DNA from: Falsiroseomonas algicola
GTDB lineage: Bacteria; Pseudomonadota; Alphaproteobacteria; Acetobacterales; Acetobacteraceae
Assembly (NCBI RefSeq): GCF_011040385.1
Contig: NZ_JAAIKB010000008.1
Location: 124,001-188,000, forward strand
Direction: 5' to 3'
Length of the DNA stretch: 64,000 bases
This document shows, piece by piece, positions 16,986-25,764 of the stretch; within the stretch, counting starts at the first letter, position 1, and each line of letters starts with the position of its first letter. The notes beneath the pieces are model-generated. The model saw only the letters and a program-made list of their open reading frames with translations. It did no database searches and was not told the origin of the DNA. The position numbers and the translations under genes were made by a program.

Positions 16986-18355
16986 TCGCCGTCGTCTTCA
17001 TCCTGGTGATGCTCGTCGTCTTCCTCGGCCTGTCACTGACCGGGACGGGCGGCGGCGTCGATGTGCCGATCAGCGCGGTACTGCTGCTGCTCGGCGTCTT
17101 CGGCGGCTTCTTCGCGGCCGGCATCTATGTCGGCGCCGCACTGGGCGTGCTGGGTCTGCTGGCCGGCTTCGCCTTCTCCGACCGCCCCTTCTGGACCTTC
17201 CTGGGCCAGACGGCCTGGAGCCCCTCCTCCTCCTTCGTGCTCGTCGCCGTGCCGCTCTTCCTGCTGATGGGGGAGATCCTGCTGCGCGCCGGGTTGTCGG
17301 AACGGCTCTACCGCGCGCTGAACCTCTGGCTGAACCGCATGCCGGGCGGGCTGCTGCACACGAACATCGTGGCGTCCGGCGTCTTCTCCGCCATCTCCGG
17401 CTCCTCCGTCGCCACGGCGGCCACCATGGGATCGGTCGCCATGCCCTTCTTCCAGGGCCGCGGCTACGACCCGAAGATGGTGATGGGCAGCCTCGCCGCG
17501 GGCGGCGCGCTGGGCAACCTGATCCCGCCGGGCATCACCTTCATCATCTACGCGTTGATCACGGAAACCTCCGTCGGCGCGCTGTATCTCGCGGCAGTCG
17601 GCCCCTCCATCCTGGTGATGGGGCTGTTCATCGCGGTGATCCTTCTGAAGAAGAACGCTGCGCCGCCGCCCGGCCCGGTGATCCCGTTGGGGGAGAAGAT
17701 TCGCGGACTGGTCGGGCTGATCCCGACCATCCTGCTGATCCTCATCGTGCTCGGCACCATCTATGCAGGCCTCGCGACGCCCACAGAATCCGCCGCGCTC
17801 GGCGTGGTGGCCGCCATCGGAATCGCCGTGGTCGAGCGCCGCTTCTCCTTCCGCATGCTGCATGCCAGCGCAGAGGCGACGGCGCGCAACACCGCGATGA
17901 TCGGCCTCATCCTGCTCGGCGCCTATGTGCTGAACTACGTCATCACCATGCTGGGCGTGCCGCAGATGATGGCGGGGCTGGTGTCCGGCCTGCCGCTGCC
18001 GCCATGGGCGATCATGGCGCTGATCATCGGCTTCTACCTGGCGCTGGGGACGTTCATGGAGGGCTTCTCCATGATCATCACCACCATCCCCGTGATCTTC
18101 CCCGTGGTGACGGCGCTCGGCTACGATCCGATCTGGTTCGGCGTCGTCGTCACCATGCTGGTGGAGATCGCGCTGATCAGCCCGCCCGACGGCACGGTGC
18201 TGTATGTGCTGCAGGGCCTGCGCAAGGATGGCGGCGCCATCGGCGATGTCTTTGCCGGCGTGCTGCCCTTCGTCGCCGTCTACATCCTGGCGATCGTGCT
18301 GATGATGATCATGCCCGACATCGCGCTCTGGCTGCCCCGCGCCGCCGGCCCCTGA
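16982..18355 (+). CDS. TRAP transporter large permease (DctM type)
   Basis: The 457-residue protein has about twelve membrane segments and DctM hallmarks: VPLFLLMGEILLRAGLSERLY, FSAISGSSVATAATMGSVAMP, GGALGNLIPPGITFIIYA and a C-terminal ALISPPDGTVLYVLQG. It is the sodium-driven translocation subunit for the binding protein at 15289. The operon continues into the DUF2848 gene 11 bases downstream. Confidence 0.92.
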   Translation: MIAVVFILVMLVVFLGLSLTGTGGGVDVPISAVLLLLGVFGGFFAAGIYVGAALGVLGLLAGFAFSDRPFWTFLGQTAWSPSSSFVLVAVPLFLLMGEILLRAGLSERLYRALNLWLNRMPGGLLHTNIVASGVFSAISGSSVATAATMGSVAMPFFQGRGYDPKMVMGSLAAGGALGNLIPPGITFIIYALITETSVGALYLAAVGPSILVMGLFIAVILLKKNAAPPPGPVIPLGEKIRGLVGLIPTILLILIVLGTIYAGLATPTESAALGVVAAIGIAVVERRFSFRMLHASAEATARNTAMIGLILLGAYVLNYVITMLGVPQMMAGLVSGLPLPPWAIMALIIGFYLALGTFMEGFSMIITTIPVIFPVVTALGYDPIWFGVVVTMLVEIALISPPDGTVLYVLQGLRKDGGAIGDVFAGVLPFVAVYILAIVLMMIMPDIALWLPRAAGP

Positions 18356-18366
18356 GGACACAGCCC

Positions 18367-19038
18367 ATGCTCACCTTCGACCGCATCGCCGCCAGCGGTA
18401 CCGACCGCGTGGCGGTGGAGGTCTCGACCCTTGTCATCGCCGGCTGGGCGGGACGGGACGAGGAGGCCGTGCGCCACCACATCGAGGAACTCGCCGCCAT
18501 CGGCGTCCCGCCTCCCTCCTCCGTCCCCGTCTACTACCGCGCCGCCGCTGCCAACCTGACGCAGGCAGCGGTGCTGGAGGTGCTGGGGCCGGACAGTTCC
18601 GGAGAGGTCGAGCCCACCCTGCTCTCCCTCGCCGATGGCCTCTGGCTCGGCCTCGGCTCCGACCACACCGACCGCAAGGCGGAGGCCGCGGGCATCGCGC
18701 TGTCGAAGCAGCTTTGCGGCAAGCCCATCGGCACCACGCTATGGCGGTTCGAGGAGGTGGAGGCGCATTGGGACGCGCTGGAAATGCGCGCCACCGCCAC
18801 CATCGATGGCGTGGAGACGCTCTACCAGCAGGGCCCGCTCGCGGCGCTGCGCCACCCGCGGGACCTGCTGGCGCGCGGCCCTGCGCTGCCGCCTGGCAGC
18901 CTGATGTTCTGCGGCACGCTCGGCGCCATCGGCGGCATCCGGCCCGCGACACGTTTCGCCATGGAACTGCACGACCCCGTGCTCGGCCGCACGATCCGCC
19001 ACGCCTACGACATCGCGGTCCTGCCCGTCATATCGTGA
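18367..19038 (+). CDS. DUF2848-family protein, FAH-like fold
   Basis: The 223-residue protein fits the DUF2848 family: an N-terminal VEVSTLVIAGWAGRDEEAVRHHIEELAAIG, then VPVYYRAAAANLTQA, SSGEVEPTLL, LGLGSDHTDRKAE, and a C-terminal GSLMFCGTLGAIGG near residue 180. The EVEPT and D-H-T-D segments resemble the metal-binding chemistry of fumarylacetoacetate hydrolase relatives; this is my inference. It is the last gene of the first TRAP operon and directly precedes the regulator promoter. Substrate unknown. Confidence 0.78.
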   Translation: MLTFDRIAASGTDRVAVEVSTLVIAGWAGRDEEAVRHHIEELAAIGVPPPSSVPVYYRAAAANLTQAAVLEVLGPDSSGEVEPTLLSLADGLWLGLGSDHTDRKAEAAGIALSKQLCGKPIGTTLWRFEEVEAHWDALEMRATATIDGVETLYQQGPLAALRHPRDLLARGPALPPGSLMFCGTLGAIGGIRPATRFAMELHDPVLGRTIRHAYDIAVLPVIS

Positions 19039-19047
19039 CGACATGGA

Positions 19048-19063
19048 CATTGTCCGGACAAAG
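19048..19063. promoter_or_regulatory. Predicted GntR operator, site 2 (regulator's own promoter)
   Basis: CATTGTCCGGACAAAG has the perfect core TGTCCGGACA at 19051-19060 and matches the regional palindrome at 13 of 16 positions. It lies 46 bases upstream of the GntR start codon and 12 bases after the DUF2848 stop, so it points to autoregulation. Confidence 0.75.
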
Positions 19064-19106
19064 ATCAGCGGCTAGCCTTCCCTGACAGGGGGAAGGACAA
19101 GGCGGC

Positions 19107-19880
19107 ATGGCGGGCAAGGGCGCTGCTTCGGGCTTGGGTCTCGCACAGGGCGCCGATCGCAGTTCATTGCCGCTCTATGCCCGCATCGAGGCGCAGTTGC
19201 GGGAAGCGATCGCCCAGGGCGACTATGCCGTCGGCACCCTGCTGCCCACAGAGGCCGAGCTTTGCGAGACGCTCCGCGTCTCCCGCCACACCATCCGCGA
19301 AGCGCTGCGCCGCCTGGTCGAATCCGGCCTGGTGGAGCGCCGGCAGGGCGCGGGCACCATGGTGGTGGCGCGGGAAGCGCCGAGCGGCACGGTGCAGTCC
19401 ATGCGCAGCATCGAGGCGCTGTTCCAATACGCCGCCGACACGCGCCTCGACATCCGCAGCCGCCGCATGGCGCCGCTGGCGCCGGAGGATGCGGCCGCGA
19501 TCCCGGCGCCGGTCGGGGAGCAATGGCTGACCCTGGAAGGGCTTCGCATCGGTCAGGACGGCGCGCCGATCGCGACCGCCGACGTCTTCATCCACCCCCG
19601 CTTCGCCGCCATCGCCAATGCGCTGCCGGAACGCGGCGCCATCTACGCGATGATCGAGAGTCGCTTCGGCGTGGAGGTCGCGGAGGTGATCCAGGAGATC
19701 ACCGCCGCCCCGATGCCCACCGCCGTCGCTGCCGCGCTCGGCCGCAAGCCCCGCGCCGTCGGCATGCGGTTCCTCCGCCGCTACCTCGGCACGGACGGCG
19801 CGACGCTGCTGCTCTCCCGCTCCTGGCACGCGGCGGAGCGCTTCACCTATGCCATGCGGCTGCGTCGCGGCGAGGGGTGA
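19107..19880 (+). CDS. GntR-family transcriptional regulator, HutC/UTRA subfamily
   Basis: The 257-residue protein has a winged HTH at about 22-88 (LPLYARIEAQLREAIAQGDY, then PTEAELCETLRVSRHTIREALRR, then a GLVERRQGAGTMV wing) and a UTRA effector domain from about 105 to 250. HutC-type regulators bind palindromes of the form TGT-n4-ACA. The palindrome in front of this gene and of six other units in the island has exactly that form, so this protein is the obvious candidate to bind them. It is probably a repressor released by a pathway intermediate. The family is certain; the regulon assignment is inference. Confidence 0.9.
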   Translation: MAGKGAASGLGLAQGADRSSLPLYARIEAQLREAIAQGDYAVGTLLPTEAELCETLRVSRHTIREALRRLVESGLVERRQGAGTMVVAREAPSGTVQSMRSIEALFQYAADTRLDIRSRRMAPLAPEDAAAIPAPVGEQWLTLEGLRIGQDGAPIATADVFIHPRFAAIANALPERGAIYAMIESRFGVEVAEVIQEITAAPMPTAVAAALGRKPRAVGMRFLRRYLGTDGATLLLSRSWHAAERFTYAMRLRRGEG

Positions 19881-19912
19881 GGGGCTTCCGCCCAGGAAAA
19901 GCTGCGCCTAGG

Positions 19913-19928
19913 ATTTGTCCGGACAACA
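19913..19928. promoter_or_regulatory. Predicted GntR operator, site 3
   Basis: ATTTGTCCGGACAACA matches the regional palindrome at 14 of 16 positions, with a perfect core at 19916-19925. The core ends 16 bases before the deacetylase ATG at 19942. Confidence 0.75.
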
Positions 19929-19941
19929 GCAGGTGCCCCGG

Positions 19942-20826
19942 ATGCCGACCTCGCCATGGCCGCAGGATTCCCGCCTCGCCCTCTCCATCGTCGTGAATGT
20001 GGAGGAAGGCGCCGAGATGTCGGTGCGCGACGGCGACAAGGGGCCGGAGCCGGTCGATGAGCTGGGCGTCCACCTGAAGGTGCCGATCCGCAATTTCGCG
20101 AATGAATCCAACTACCTCTACGGCATTCGCGCGGGCTGGCCGCGCGTCGCGGCGCAGCTGGCGAAGCACGAGGTCAAGGCCACCTTCACCGCCGCCGCCA
20201 TGGCGCTTGAACGCGCGCCGGAGATCGGACGCGCCATCGCGGAGGGCGGGCACGAGGCCTGCAGCCATGGCTGGCGCTGGATCCACCAATTCTCCTATGA
20301 CGAGGCGCGGGAACGCGACTTCGTGCGCAAGGCCGTGACCTCCATCGCCGCGACCGCGGGCCATCGGCCCATCGGCTGGCTGTCCCGCTATCTCCATTCC
20401 CCGCGGCTGCGCACCACGCTGGCGGAGGAAGGCTTCCTCTACCACATGGACGACTTCTCCGACGATGAGCCGCGCTGGGACGTGGTGGAGACGAAGGATG
20501 GCCCGCGCGCCATCGTCATCATGCCCTATGCGCTGGACAGCAACGACATGAAGTTCTGGCTGGCGCCCGGGTACACGCCGCAGCAATGGCTGGACTATGC
20601 CGTGGAGACCTTCGACGTGCTCTACGAGGAAGGGGCCAGCGTCACGCGGATGATGTCGCTCGGCGTGCATCTGCGCATCATCGGCAGACCGGGCCGCATC
20701 GGCGCCTTCGGGAAGTTCCTGCAATATGCCCGCAGCAAGCCCGGCGTCTGGATGGCCACGCGCGCCGAGATCGCCCGCGCCTTCGCCGCCAACACCCCCC
20801 CGCCCGCGGAGCCCGCCGCCCGATGA
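19942..20826 (+). CDS. Polysaccharide-deacetylase-fold hydrolase, PuuE-like
   Basis: The ATG at 19942 (MPTSPWPQDSRLALSIVVNV) is chosen because a TTG 27 bases upstream lies inside the operator. The 294-residue protein has the NodB fold in its PuuE-type form: NVEEGAEMS in place of the metal-binding Asp-Asp pair, GGHEACSHGWRW near residue 100 and an RYLHSPRLRTTL segment. PuuE relatives hydrolyse cyclic ureides such as allantoin, or other cyclic amides, rather than sugars. It could open a ring or remove an N-acyl group. It overlaps the MmgE/PrpD start by ATGA. Confidence 0.8.
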   Translation: MPTSPWPQDSRLALSIVVNVEEGAEMSVRDGDKGPEPVDELGVHLKVPIRNFANESNYLYGIRAGWPRVAAQLAKHEVKATFTAAAMALERAPEIGRAIAEGGHEACSHGWRWIHQFSYDEARERDFVRKAVTSIAATAGHRPIGWLSRYLHSPRLRTTLAEEGFLYHMDDFSDDEPRWDVVETKDGPRAIVIMPYALDSNDMKFWLAPGYTPQQWLDYAVETFDVLYEEGASVTRMMSLGVHLRIIGRPGRIGAFGKFLQYARSKPGVWMATRAEIARAFAANTPPPAEPAAR

Positions 20827-22211
20827 GCACGTCCTACGACATCGCCGCCGCCTTCGCCGCCCATGCGGTGCGGGTGCGGCACAGCGACCTCTCCCCGGGC
20901 GCGATCCGTGCGGGCCGGACCTTCCTGCTGGATACGCTCGGCGTCGGCATCGCCGGCAGCAGCGGCGCCAATGTCCACACCGTGCTGGACCTGGCGGAGC
21001 GCTGGGGCGCGGGGGATGAGGCGACAAGCTGGATCGGCGGCCGCCGCATGGCCGCGGGGTCGGCCGCCATCGTCAACGCCTACCTCATCCACTGCCTCGA
21101 ATTCGACTGCGTCCATGAAGGCGCCGTGGTGCACCCCATGGCGACGCTGCTGTCGGCGTTGTTCGCGTGGTGCGAACGGGAATCGACGCAGGGGCGCCCC
21201 GTCTCCGGCGACCGCTTCCTCGCCGCCATGGCGGTCGGCGTCGATATCGCCGGCCTGCTCGGCGTCGCGACCGATTCCCCGCTGCGCTTCTTCCGCCCCG
21301 CGACGGCCGGCGGCTTCGGCGCCGTCGCCGCCATCGCCAACCTGGCCGGCTTCGACGAGGCGACGACGCGCAGCGCCTTCGGCCATATGTATGGCCAGAC
21401 CAGCGGCACGCTGCAGCCGCATCTCGAGGGCTCGCCGCTCCTCGGCCTGCAGATCGGCTTCAACGCCCGCGGCGCGATCGAGGCCTGCGACCTGGCCGCG
21501 GCCGGCATGCAGGGGCCGCTCGACGTCTTCACCGGCCGCTACGGCTACTTCACGCTGATCGAGGAGAACGTGCATCCCGATCGCGTCGAGAAGGCGCTGG
21601 GTCGGGAGTGGCAGATCGAGAAACTCTCCCACAAGCCCTTCCCCTCCGGCCGCCTGACGCATGGCGTCGTGCACGCGCTGCGCGACCTGATGCGGGAACA
21701 GGGCTTCGCGCCCGACGACGTCGCGGAGGTGACGTGCCGCGTGCCGCCGCTGGTGCGGCGCCTGGTGGGAAGGCCCGACATTCCCGATCCCGCCTCCAAC
21801 TACGCGAAGCTCTGCCTGTCCTTCGTCGCTGGCGTCTATCTGGCCAAGGGGCGCTGCGACGTGCCGGATTTCCGGGGCGAGGCGCTGCGCGACCCGCGCG
21901 TCCATGCCTTCGCATCCCGCGTCCGGATCGAACCGGACGGCAACACGAACGAGAATGCGCTGGACCCGCAGGAGATCATCGTGACGCTCGCCAACGGCAC
22001 GCGCCACGTGAAGCACCTGCCCCACACCTATGGCCACCCGGCCGTGCCCCTGACGGCGGAGGAGAACGAGGAGAAATTCTTCCGCTGCTGTGGCCACGCC
22101 GTGCCGCCGGTGCCGGAGGACCGGGCGACGCGCATCCGCGACCTCGTGGCGGGGATCGAAACGCTGGCCGATGTCGCGGCGCTGTCCGCCGCCACCGGCG
22201 GAAGTGATTGA
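20823..22211 (+). CDS. MmgE/PrpD-family protein (first copy)
   Basis: The start ATG 20823 overlaps the deacetylase stop. The 462-residue protein is the usual length for this family, which includes 2-methylcitrate dehydratase and cis-aconitate decarboxylase. Diagnostic segments are FLLDTLGVGIAGS near 31-43, the ECD-like active-site stretch LIHCLEFDCVHEGAVVHPMATLL near 85-107, and LSHKPFPSGRLTHGVVHAL near 280. A dehydratase or decarboxylase reaction on a tricarboxylate-like acid would be expected; the substrate is not known. It closes the two-gene operon that begins at site 3. Confidence 0.84.
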   Translation: MSTSYDIAAAFAAHAVRVRHSDLSPGAIRAGRTFLLDTLGVGIAGSSGANVHTVLDLAERWGAGDEATSWIGGRRMAAGSAAIVNAYLIHCLEFDCVHEGAVVHPMATLLSALFAWCERESTQGRPVSGDRFLAAMAVGVDIAGLLGVATDSPLRFFRPATAGGFGAVAAIANLAGFDEATTRSAFGHMYGQTSGTLQPHLEGSPLLGLQIGFNARGAIEACDLAAAGMQGPLDVFTGRYGYFTLIEENVHPDRVEKALGREWQIEKLSHKPFPSGRLTHGVVHALRDLMREQGFAPDDVAEVTCRVPPLVRRLVGRPDIPDPASNYAKLCLSFVAGVYLAKGRCDVPDFRGEALRDPRVHAFASRVRIEPDGNTNENALDPQEIIVTLANGTRHVKHLPHTYGHPAVPLTAEENEEKFFRCCGHAVPPVPEDRATRIRDLVAGIETLADVAALSAATGGSD

Positions 22212-22231
22212 CGCAGCGCCTCCCCGGCCCT

Positions 22232-22247
22232 ATTTGTCCGGACAAAT
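22232..22247. promoter_or_regulatory. Predicted GntR operator, site 4 (perfect 16-bp palindrome)
   Basis: ATTTGTCCGGACAAAT is a perfect 16-bp palindrome. It sits between the PrpD stop and the acyl-CoA dehydrogenase ATG, with its core (22235-22244) ending 21 bases before that start. Confidence 0.8.
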
Positions 22248-22265
22248 TCCACGGGAGCACCAGCC

Positions 22266-23435
22266 ATGGACACGCATGTCGCCCGCTCGGAGGCCAATGA
22301 GGAAGAGGCCGCGCTGCTCGACGCCATCGACAAGTGGCTGGGCCGGGACGTGCGGCCGCATGTGCTGAAGCTGGAACATGCGGATGAATACCCGCATGAG
22401 ATGGTCGAGCAGATGAAGGAACTCGGCCTGTTCGGCGCGACCATCGATCCGGAATATGGCGGGCTCGGTCTCTCGGCTACCACCTACGCGAAGATCGTCG
22501 AGCGCATCGCGGAAGTCTGGATGTCGCTCTCCGGCATCTTCAACAGCCACCTCATCATGGCGGCCTGCGTCAGCCGCATGGGGACGGCCGCGCAGAAGGC
22601 GCATTGGCTTCCGAAATTCGCCACCGGCGAGATCCGCGGCGGCTTGGCGCTGACGGAACCGGATTGCGGCACCGACCTTCAGGCCATCCGCACGCGCGCG
22701 CGGCGGGATGGCGACCACTACGTCATCAACGGCACCAAGACCTGGATCAGCAACGGCATCCAGGGCAGCTGCTTCGCCCTGCTGGTGAAGACGGACCCGG
22801 AGGCGACGCCGCGCCACAAGGGCATGTCGATGATGATCGCGCCGAAAGGCGCGGGCTTCACCGTCTCCAAGAAGCTGGAGAAGCTCGGCTACAAGGGCAT
22901 CGACAGCGCGGAACTCGTCTTCGACGATTACCGCATCCCCGCCGACCACCTGATCGGCGGCGAGGAAGGCCGTGGCTTGCAGACGGCGCTCGGCGGGCTG
23001 GAGCTCGGCCGCATCAACGTCGCGGCACGTGGCGTGGGCCTGGCCTCCGCCGCGCTGAAGGACAGCGTCAAGTACAGCCAGATCCGCAAGACCATGGGCA
23101 AGCCGATCTGCCAGCACCAGGCGATCCAGCTCAAGCTCGGCGAGATGGCAACGCGCGTGCAGGCCGCGCGCCTCCTCACCTACGATGCCGCACGCGCCTA
23201 TGACGCCGGCGAGCGCTGCGACATGGAAGCCGGCATGGCCAAGTTCTACGCCAGCGAGGCCGCGGTGGAGAACAGCCTGGAAGCCATGCGCATCCATGGC
23301 GGCTACGGCTATTCCAAGGAATATCACGTGGAGCGCTACTACCGCGACGCGCCGCTGATGTGCATCGGCGAGGGCACGAACGAGATCCAGCGCATGATCA
23401 TCGCGAAGCAGCTGATCGAGCGGTTCCCCGCGTGA
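22266..23435 (+). CDS. Acyl-CoA dehydrogenase
   Basis: The 389-residue flavoprotein has the N-terminal helical domain, the FAD-binding block ALTEPDCGTDLQAIRT near 130-145, TKTWISNG near 158, a central beta domain, and the C-terminal IHGGYGYSKEYHVERYYRDA with GEGTNEIQRMIIAKQ. It would introduce a 2,3-double bond into an acyl-CoA, passing electrons to ETF. The arginine-rich active-site pattern RRPRGL is absent, so it is not an obvious glutaryl-type enzyme. Its stop overlaps the CoA-transferase start, indicating a three-gene operon (22266-25764) headed by a perfect operator. Confidence 0.9.
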   Translation: MDTHVARSEANEEEAALLDAIDKWLGRDVRPHVLKLEHADEYPHEMVEQMKELGLFGATIDPEYGGLGLSATTYAKIVERIAEVWMSLSGIFNSHLIMAACVSRMGTAAQKAHWLPKFATGEIRGGLALTEPDCGTDLQAIRTRARRDGDHYVINGTKTWISNGIQGSCFALLVKTDPEATPRHKGMSMMIAPKGAGFTVSKKLEKLGYKGIDSAELVFDDYRIPADHLIGGEEGRGLQTALGGLELGRINVAARGVGLASAALKDSVKYSQIRKTMGKPICQHQAIQLKLGEMATRVQAARLLTYDAARAYDAGERCDMEAGMAKFYASEAAVENSLEAMRIHGGYGYSKEYHVERYYRDAPLMCIGEGTNEIQRMIIAKQLIERFPA

Positions 23436-24637
23436 TGCTGCCCCTGAAGGGGCTGAGGATCATCAGCTTCGAGCAGTTCGGCGCCGGCCCCTTCGCAACC
23501 ATGAACCTGGCAGACCTCGGCGCCGAGGTCATCAAGGTGGAGCCGCCGCCTGGCGATGGCGGCGATCCGCCCGGCGACATCGCGCGCCACACCGGTGGCT
23601 TCGCGCTCGGCGAGAATGACAGCCAGTACTTCCAGTCCTTCAACCGCAACAAGCGCAGCATCACGCTCGATCTCCGCAAGCCCGGCGCGCGGGACGCGCT
23701 GCACCGCCTGGTGCGCGATGCCGATGCGGTGCTGAACAACCTCCGCGGCGACCTGCCCGCGCGGCTCGGCATCGACTACCCCGCGCTCTCCGCGGTGAAG
23801 CCCTCCATCGTCTGCGTCCACCTCTCCGGCTATGGCCGCAATGGCGAACGCGCGTCCTGGCCGGCCTATGACTACCTGGCGCAGGCCGAAGCGGGCTTCT
23901 GTGCCTTGACCGGAGAACCCGATTCTGGACCGACCCGCGCCGGCCTTTCCGTGGTGGACTTCATGTCCGGTCTGACCGCGGCGATGGCGCTGCTCGCCGG
24001 CGTGAACGGCGCGCGCAACACCGGCCGCGGCTGCGACCTCGATGTCTCCCTCTACGACGTCGCGATGCAGACGCTGACCTATGTCGCGACCTGGTACCTG
24101 AATGACGGCTTCGAGGTGCCGCGCCGCCCGCGCGGCGGCCATCCCTTCATCGTGCCCTGCGAGATGTTCCCGACCGCCGACGGCCATGTCTTCGTCATGT
24201 GCATCAAGCCGGGCTTCTGGCGGAAGTTCTGCACCATCGCCGGCGCGCCGGACCTGCCCGCCGACCCGCGCTTCAAGGGCTTCGACGAGCGTCTGGCAAA
24301 CCGCGATGCGCTGATGGCGGTGCTAGATCCCGTGATGCGCGCGAAGACCTCTGCCGAATGGGTGGCGACGCTCTCGGGCCAGGTGCCCGTCGCGCCAGTG
24401 CTCGGCCTCGGCCAGGCGCTGGACAATCCCCATTTCCGCGCGCGCGGCGGCGTGCTGGACCTGCCGCATCCCGCGCGCCCCGATCTCAAGGTCGTCGCCA
24501 ACGCCATCCGCCTCGACGGGCAGCGCCTGCCCGGCCGCGCCGGTCCTGGCTATGGCGCGGATAGCGAGGCCGTGCTGACCGAGGCCGGCTACACGCCAGC
24601 TGAAATCGCGCAATTGAGGGCCCTGGGGGCAGTCTGA
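23435..24637 (+). CDS. CoA-transferase family III (CaiB/BaiF)
   Basis: The ATG at 23435 shares a TGATG junction with the acyl-CoA dehydrogenase stop; a GTG one codon upstream is an alternative. The 400-residue protein shows LPLKGLRIISFEQFGAGPF at the start, LGAEVIKVEPPPGDGGD, FQSFNRNKRSITLDLRKP and a likely catalytic aspartate at residue 175 (LSVVDFMSG). It should load CoA on a pathway acid from a CoA-ester donor, and it is the first of two adjacent family III genes. Confidence 0.88.
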   Translation: MLPLKGLRIISFEQFGAGPFATMNLADLGAEVIKVEPPPGDGGDPPGDIARHTGGFALGENDSQYFQSFNRNKRSITLDLRKPGARDALHRLVRDADAVLNNLRGDLPARLGIDYPALSAVKPSIVCVHLSGYGRNGERASWPAYDYLAQAEAGFCALTGEPDSGPTRAGLSVVDFMSGLTAAMALLAGVNGARNTGRGCDLDVSLYDVAMQTLTYVATWYLNDGFEVPRRPRGGHPFIVPCEMFPTADGHVFVMCIKPGFWRKFCTIAGAPDLPADPRFKGFDERLANRDALMAVLDPVMRAKTSAEWVATLSGQVPVAPVLGLGQALDNPHFRARGGVLDLPHPARPDLKVVANAIRLDGQRLPGRAGPGYGADSEAVLTEAGYTPAEIAQLRALGAV

Positions 24638-25764
24638 TGAAGCTCGACGGTATCCGCGTCCTCGATCTCTCGCTGTTCCTGCCTGGCCCCTACATGACGA
24701 CGGTCATGGCCGACCACGGGGCGGAGGTCATCAAGCTGGAACCTCCCTCCGGCGAGCCGGTGCGCGGCATCGGCGAACGTGCGGGCGGCCACAGCGTCTG
24801 GTTCCGCAACACGCATCGCGGCAAGAAATCCATCGTGCTGGACCTGAAGACGCAGGATGGCCTCGCCGCGCTCTATGACATCGCTCGCACCGTCGATGTC
24901 TTTGTGGAGGCCTTCCGCCCCGGCGTCGCGGACCGCCTCGGCTTCGGGCCTGCGACGATGGCGGCGCTGAACCCGCGCCTCGTTTATTGCTCCATCTCCG
25001 CCTTCGGGCAGGATGGCCCGCTGCGCGACAAGCCCGCGCATGACCTGGCGGTGGAGGCGCTGGCCGGCACGCTCTCCACCAATCTTGGCCAGGATGGGCT
25101 CCCGACACATCCGAACGTGCCCGTCGCCGACGCGACCGCCTCCCTCCTCGCGCTCTCCGCCGTGCTGATGGCGCTGCTGCGGCGGGAGAAGACGGGCCGC
25201 GGTGATGTCATCGACATGGCGATGTATGACGCGACGCTCTCCTGGCTGCCCAACGCCACCGGCGCCGTGCTCGGGGCGGATCGCGCGCCGGATGTGAAGA
25301 ATGTCCGGCAATGGGGCGGCGGCGCCTTTTACAACATCTACGCGACGAAGGATGGCCGCCACGTCGTGCTCGGCGGCAGCGAGCACAAATTCGTCGAGAA
25401 CCTGCTGCGCGCCCTCGGCCGCGAGGATCTTGTCGCCGGTGCCAGCGGCCCACCCGGCCCCGCGCACGAACCCGCCAAGGCCTTTCTGCGCGAGACCTTC
25501 CTGACGCGCACGCGCGATGAATGGGAAGCCTGGTTCGAGGGCCGCGACGTCTGCTTCGCACCCCTGCTCGACCTGCACGAGGCCTTCCATCGTCCCCACG
25601 CGCAAGCCCGGCAGATGCTGGTGCGGGATGCGGAGGGCAACCTCCATATCGGCCTCCCCATCAAGTTCCGCGATGAGCCCGGCACGCTGGACCCTACCCT
25701 GCCCGCGCTTGGCGAGCACACGGAAGCGGTGGTGGCGGAGGCGAGACAGCGCCTCGGCCGCTGA
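24637..25764 (+). CDS. CoA-transferase family III (CaiB/BaiF), second adjacent copy
   Basis: The ATG at 24637 shares one base with the upstream stop (TGATG). The 375-residue protein starts MKLDGIRVLDLSLFLPGP, with AEVIKLEPPSGEPVRG and a likely catalytic aspartate at 165 (VPVADATASL). It is a distinct subgroup from the gene before it, with overall weak identity by eye, so the two may activate different acids or form a heteromer. It converges with the acetyl-CoA hydrolase-like gene with no spacer. Confidence 0.87.
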   Translation: MKLDGIRVLDLSLFLPGPYMTTVMADHGAEVIKLEPPSGEPVRGIGERAGGHSVWFRNTHRGKKSIVLDLKTQDGLAALYDIARTVDVFVEAFRPGVADRLGFGPATMAALNPRLVYCSISAFGQDGPLRDKPAHDLAVEALAGTLSTNLGQDGLPTHPNVPVADATASLLALSAVLMALLRREKTGRGDVIDMAMYDATLSWLPNATGAVLGADRAPDVKNVRQWGGGAFYNIYATKDGRHVVLGGSEHKFVENLLRALGREDLVAGASGPPGPAHEPAKAFLRETFLTRTRDEWEAWFEGRDVCFAPLLDLHEAFHRPHAQARQMLVRDAEGNLHIGLPIKFRDEPGTLDPTLPALGEHTEAVVAEARQRLGR

